A stretch of 64,000 nucleotides of DNA from Desmodesmus armatus (taxonomy: Eukaryota; Chlorophyta; Chlorophyceae; Sphaeropleales; Scenedesmaceae): the NCBI GenBank assembly GCA_007449985.2, contig VIIQ02000644.1, positions 62,001 to 126,000 on the forward strand, in the 5' to 3' direction. The position numbers were made by a program, and so were the translations under genes. Of the stretch, positions 61,301 through 64,000 are shown one piece after another. The notes beneath the pieces were generated by a model, which was not told the origin of the DNA, did no database searches, and saw nothing but the letters and a program-made list of their open reading frames with translations. The first letter of the stretch is position 1. Each line of letters begins with the position of its first letter.

Positions 61301-63850
61301 CTGCAGCCACCTGCTGCTGCAACTCCGGTGCATCCTTCAGGCAGCTGATCAGCGACATGCAGCCACTGGGGCAGCCAGGCATGCAGCGGGTCACCAGCTG
61401 CTGCAGCAGCGGGCCCACAGCAGCAGCGTCAAGCAGGGCCGCTGCTGCGCCCAGCTGCTTTACAAGGGCTGTGTCTGTGAGGCCAGTCTGACGGTTGGCT
61501 ACAGAGGCAACCAGACGCAGCAGCACGTCCCCAGGGCTCTTTACTCCCAGTTGTACTGCCCGGATCCCCTGCTGCAGCGCAGTACTGACTTCTTCATTCG
61601 TGCTGGCCGCACTGCGGTTGGCAACTGGCTTGATGCCCAGCACGCCAGTGGCAGGGTTGTAGCTGTGTGTGTACTGCTGAGAGCGCGAAGCATTTTGTGC
61701 TTGCTGCTGCTCTAGCAGCTGGGCGCATGCCTGCAGCGCAGCAAGCACGTGCTTGGCGACCCTCCTGAAACCCTTGCTGCGGCCTGCCTCAGCCTGCTGC
61801 TGCTTGCCCTTGCTGCTGGTCTTGAGTTGAGCCTCTGCGTCTGCGATGCGTCGCTTCAGCACTGACAGCACCGCAGGGAGGCCCGCACGCTGCGCATAGG
61901 ACAGGCTTTGGGAGCGCGGCCACATCACAAGCAGGGCGCGTCGATAGATGTGGTCAACAGTGGGCCCTGCAAGGCAGCAGCAGCAGCGGCAGGAACCAAA
62001 GCAGAAGCAACGTAAGTAAAATAAATTTGACGAAGGCAGGGTGGTGCACCTGAATAAACTGAGCAAGCATGTTCAAGCTGGCGCGATACGATCATATCAC
62101 AGAAAGGTCTGATCAAACCATCGATCACCCCATTAACTTTAACACCAAGTAACTCACCTGCGTTGCCTGTATACCCCTCATACTCCTCTTCGTCCGGTTC
62201 AGCGTCGGAGTCGAAAAGCGAGTTGTCGTCTGGGTCGTAGTACTCCTCCTCCAGGTCGACGTCGTCGTATCCAAACTCACCACCGTCCACCGCGATCCAG
62301 GAGCCATACTGCTCGTTTCTGTCATATTCCTGCGAAGCACGAACACACGAACACGCGCGTGTTCATGCATCCTTGCGCTCCATTTCAGGCGCACGCTCAC
62401 AAGCAATGTCAGTGCGCTGAAAAAGACGGAATCCCGATTACAAAGAAAAGCAAGAACGAATACCCCAACTTGCAGAGCACGCACGGCACGTGATACGACG
62501 ATCCAACCCACCTCCACCATGTCGTGGTGGCCTGCATGATCCTCCTCGCTTTCGCTGTCGTCATCGTACCATCGCCGACGCTTGTACCCGCAGCCTGAGT
62601 ATTCTGCGCCGCCTGACACCGTGCGGGTCACCAGCACCAAGTGTGCATCGATGCCAGGGCAGGTGGACAGGGCGCGCGCCATGGCGCGGTCGTTGCCCTT
62701 CAGATGCTCAAAGCCCAAGTTTGCCTCTGTGTACTGGTGCTCTGCACAAGCACAAAGCAGCATTGGCAGCAGCCGTTGTGACCATCATCACTGTCAGTGC
62801 TTGTTGCATCGTTGATGCACATAACAGGACACCCATGCCTGCCCGCCTGCCAAGCCAACTCACAAGCAAGCAGGCCAGCTGACACACATGGGTCCAATCC
62901 ATCATACAACCAGCATGCATGCTATCCACGCTGCTGCACCAGTTGCCAACGCACCTAGCAGGATTGCCATGCGCCCCTGACTGCCGCCAGCTGCCAGCTC
63001 CGCCTCCCAGGCGTGCAGTGCCCTCGCCAGCTGCACCTCAGCCGGGCTCCTCTTGTACAGCCTGGGTGCCTCCCCTGGCGGTCCCGCCCACACCAGGTTG
63101 TACACCAGCACCAGCCGCATGCCGCTGATGATGGGGCTCAGCTCGTGTTCACAGTCAGCAAAGAAGGCAGCGTACTGAAGGGTGCGCTCACTGCCCTGCA
63201 GCAGCAAGCAGCAAGCGGTACACAACAGCGGCACTGGAGTGACTTCGAACACAAAACAACAATGCACAGATGCTGCACCCCTCCCCAGTTGAGACGGCCG
63301 GCCAATTGCGTTTGTCAACGGGGCGCTGATGCGGGCTACACGGCTGTGTCGCGACAAGGTCTGTAACTGTTGCTATAACTGTTACGACTTACTCAATCTC
63401 AGGGGGCGCAAACCAGTTTGTCACGCAGGGTGTTGCCTCATTGCGGTGCCACCAAGTTCTGTCTATGCAGACATGCCGGTCTATGTGCCACACAAAAGGC
63501 TTGCTGTTGGCCACACATACCCCACGTATGTGTACCACTTCCTCTCAGCCCACCTGTGCCAAGTGTGTGTGGCTCTTGCCCCTGTGCCTGACTGTGAGGC
63601 TGCCGCCCGTGTGTCCCTGGGCGCAGGGCAGCTGCACCACCAGGGTCCCAATCATGCCCCGCTCCTTCTCAGTGTCCTGGTGGGCGCTGAAGTGGCCACC
63701 CTGCTCGTACAGCAGCAGCTTGTACAGCCGAGCCTCAACGCTGACAGCCGTACTGCTGTCAGCCAGGCCCAGCTGCTCTGCCACCTGTGCTACTGCCTGA
63801 CGCAGGACAGGCTGCCAGCTGCTGCCGAGGCTGACACGGGAGGCGTCGAC
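58369..63850 (-). CDS. 2OG-Fe(II) dioxygenase fused to a large helical-repeat domain (5' end outside window)
   Basis: Seven in-phase exons are visible: 63850-63554, 63195-62955, 62741-62512, 62329-62158, 61966-59115, 58808-58506, 58431-58369 (stop), 1,385 residues plus an unseen N-terminus. The dioxygenase core reads LYKLLLYEQGGHFSAHQDTE, where HxD supplies two iron ligands, then GTLVVQLPC and GGSLTVRHRGKSHT. The next exon gives FFADCEHELSPIISGMRLVL, with the third ligand His and a 2-oxoglutarate-binding Arg. This is the prolyl-4-hydroxylase-like fold; the substrate is unknown. An EHQYTEANLGFEHLKG segment and an acidic stretch (DDVDLEEEYYDPDD) follow. The 2.85-kb single exon encodes an Ala/Leu/Gln helical domain with five repeats of about 113 residues marked by AQTDxSMLxL. 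The last two exons end in RRLVPGK and AVLDLAGFVHVLLLTW. Confidence 0.75.
59330..60850 (-). repeat. Five tandem repeats of about 113 codons within the giant exon
   Basis: The signature AQTDxSMLxL (with one SQTD and one AQSD variant) is encoded near 60800, 60405, 60065, 59735 and 59385, a spacing of 330-395 bp. Each unit then has a conserved HF..FAAAV..RPNST..LLLQ segment and a Trp-containing stretch (STWQVLE, SVWQISD, DSWQVVE). The copies differ at many positions, so the repeat is old and kept as protein sequence rather than recent DNA duplication. Confidence 0.8.
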
Positions 63851-64000
63851 CTGGGTGTAGTGGGGGTGGGGCGCACAGCGAAGCAGCAGCGGCAGCGGTG
63901 AAGTCAAGTTGTGCCTAAGCCGCAGGTGTCAGCAATGCCACCAAAGCCATGAACTACGTCGCATCACGTCGGCCAGTTGCTGCAGTCACCAAGTAAGTGA
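63851..64000. other. Window edge; intron or upstream exon of the oxygenase gene
   Basis: A pyrimidine-rich stretch on the minus strand just before the exon at 63850 supports an acceptor there. No upstream exon can be assigned in the last 150 bases. Confidence 0.4.

Noticed and set aside
59359..61491. Long plus-strand frames opposite the giant oxygenase exon
   Set aside because: They are antisense shadows of the Ala/Leu/Gln-rich coding exon, dominated by Cys, Ser and Ala from CTG/GCA codons read on the other strand.

Overview
The window looks like nuclear DNA of a green alga (Chlorophyta). The genes are dense in short introns with GT-AG junctions, the DNA is full of CAG/CTG runs (polyglutamine and polyalanine in proteins, triplet repeats in introns), and it encodes a plant-type thylakoid-lumen immunophilin of the FKBP20-2 type, a plastid-targeted cytochrome P450 and an ACC-synthase-like aminotransferase. 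I cannot name the species. No organellar, viral or bacterial block is evident. All gene models are mine: exons were joined by hand from GT-AG signals and checked only for reading-phase consistency, not against transcripts.

Layout. 0.1-3.9 kb (+): 3' part of a secreted or cell-surface protein made of small Cys-rich, sushi/CCP-like modules, one per phase-1 exon; the gene runs off the left edge. 4.4-6.5 kb: no gene recognised; one perfect 19-bp inverted repeat and a cluster of three hairpins. 6.6-10.5 kb (-): a complete six-exon zinc alcohol dehydrogenase (MDR family), with a tRNA-Ile(AAT) inside intron 3 and a foldback element plus extra copies of the exon-5 acceptor region inside intron 4. 12.3-15.8 kb and 17.5-20.6 kb: a divergent pair of unknown genes present twice in tandem; the second pair is clearly decayed and one member of the first pair is also damaged. 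21.75-24.2 kb: five tandem units of about 0.5 kb. 25.13-25.38 kb: a MITE-like element. 26.36-30.05 kb (-): ACC-synthase-like aminotransferase with one apparent 1-nt lesion. 30.37-35.39 kb (+): a low-complexity helical-repeat protein in head-to-head orientation to it. 36.25-39.51 kb (-): FKBP20-2-like immunophilin. 39.5-43.1 kb: no secure gene. 43.51-49.69 kb (-): a polyglutamine-rich bZIP-like regulator of about 1,178 residues. 51.59-57.43 kb (+): cytochrome P450. 58.37-63.85 kb (-): 2OG-Fe(II) dioxygenase fused to a large alpha-helical domain that contains five repeats of about 113 residues; its 5' end lies off the right edge.

The genes do not form one pathway. What links the window is architecture: repeated short tandem duplications that include a splice junction (alcohol dehydrogenase exon 5, helical-repeat gene exon F, P450 exon 8, terminal exon of the bZIP-like gene, and the module gene as a whole). 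These leave 'ghost' splice sites in introns or 3' flanks and are the most interesting general signal here.
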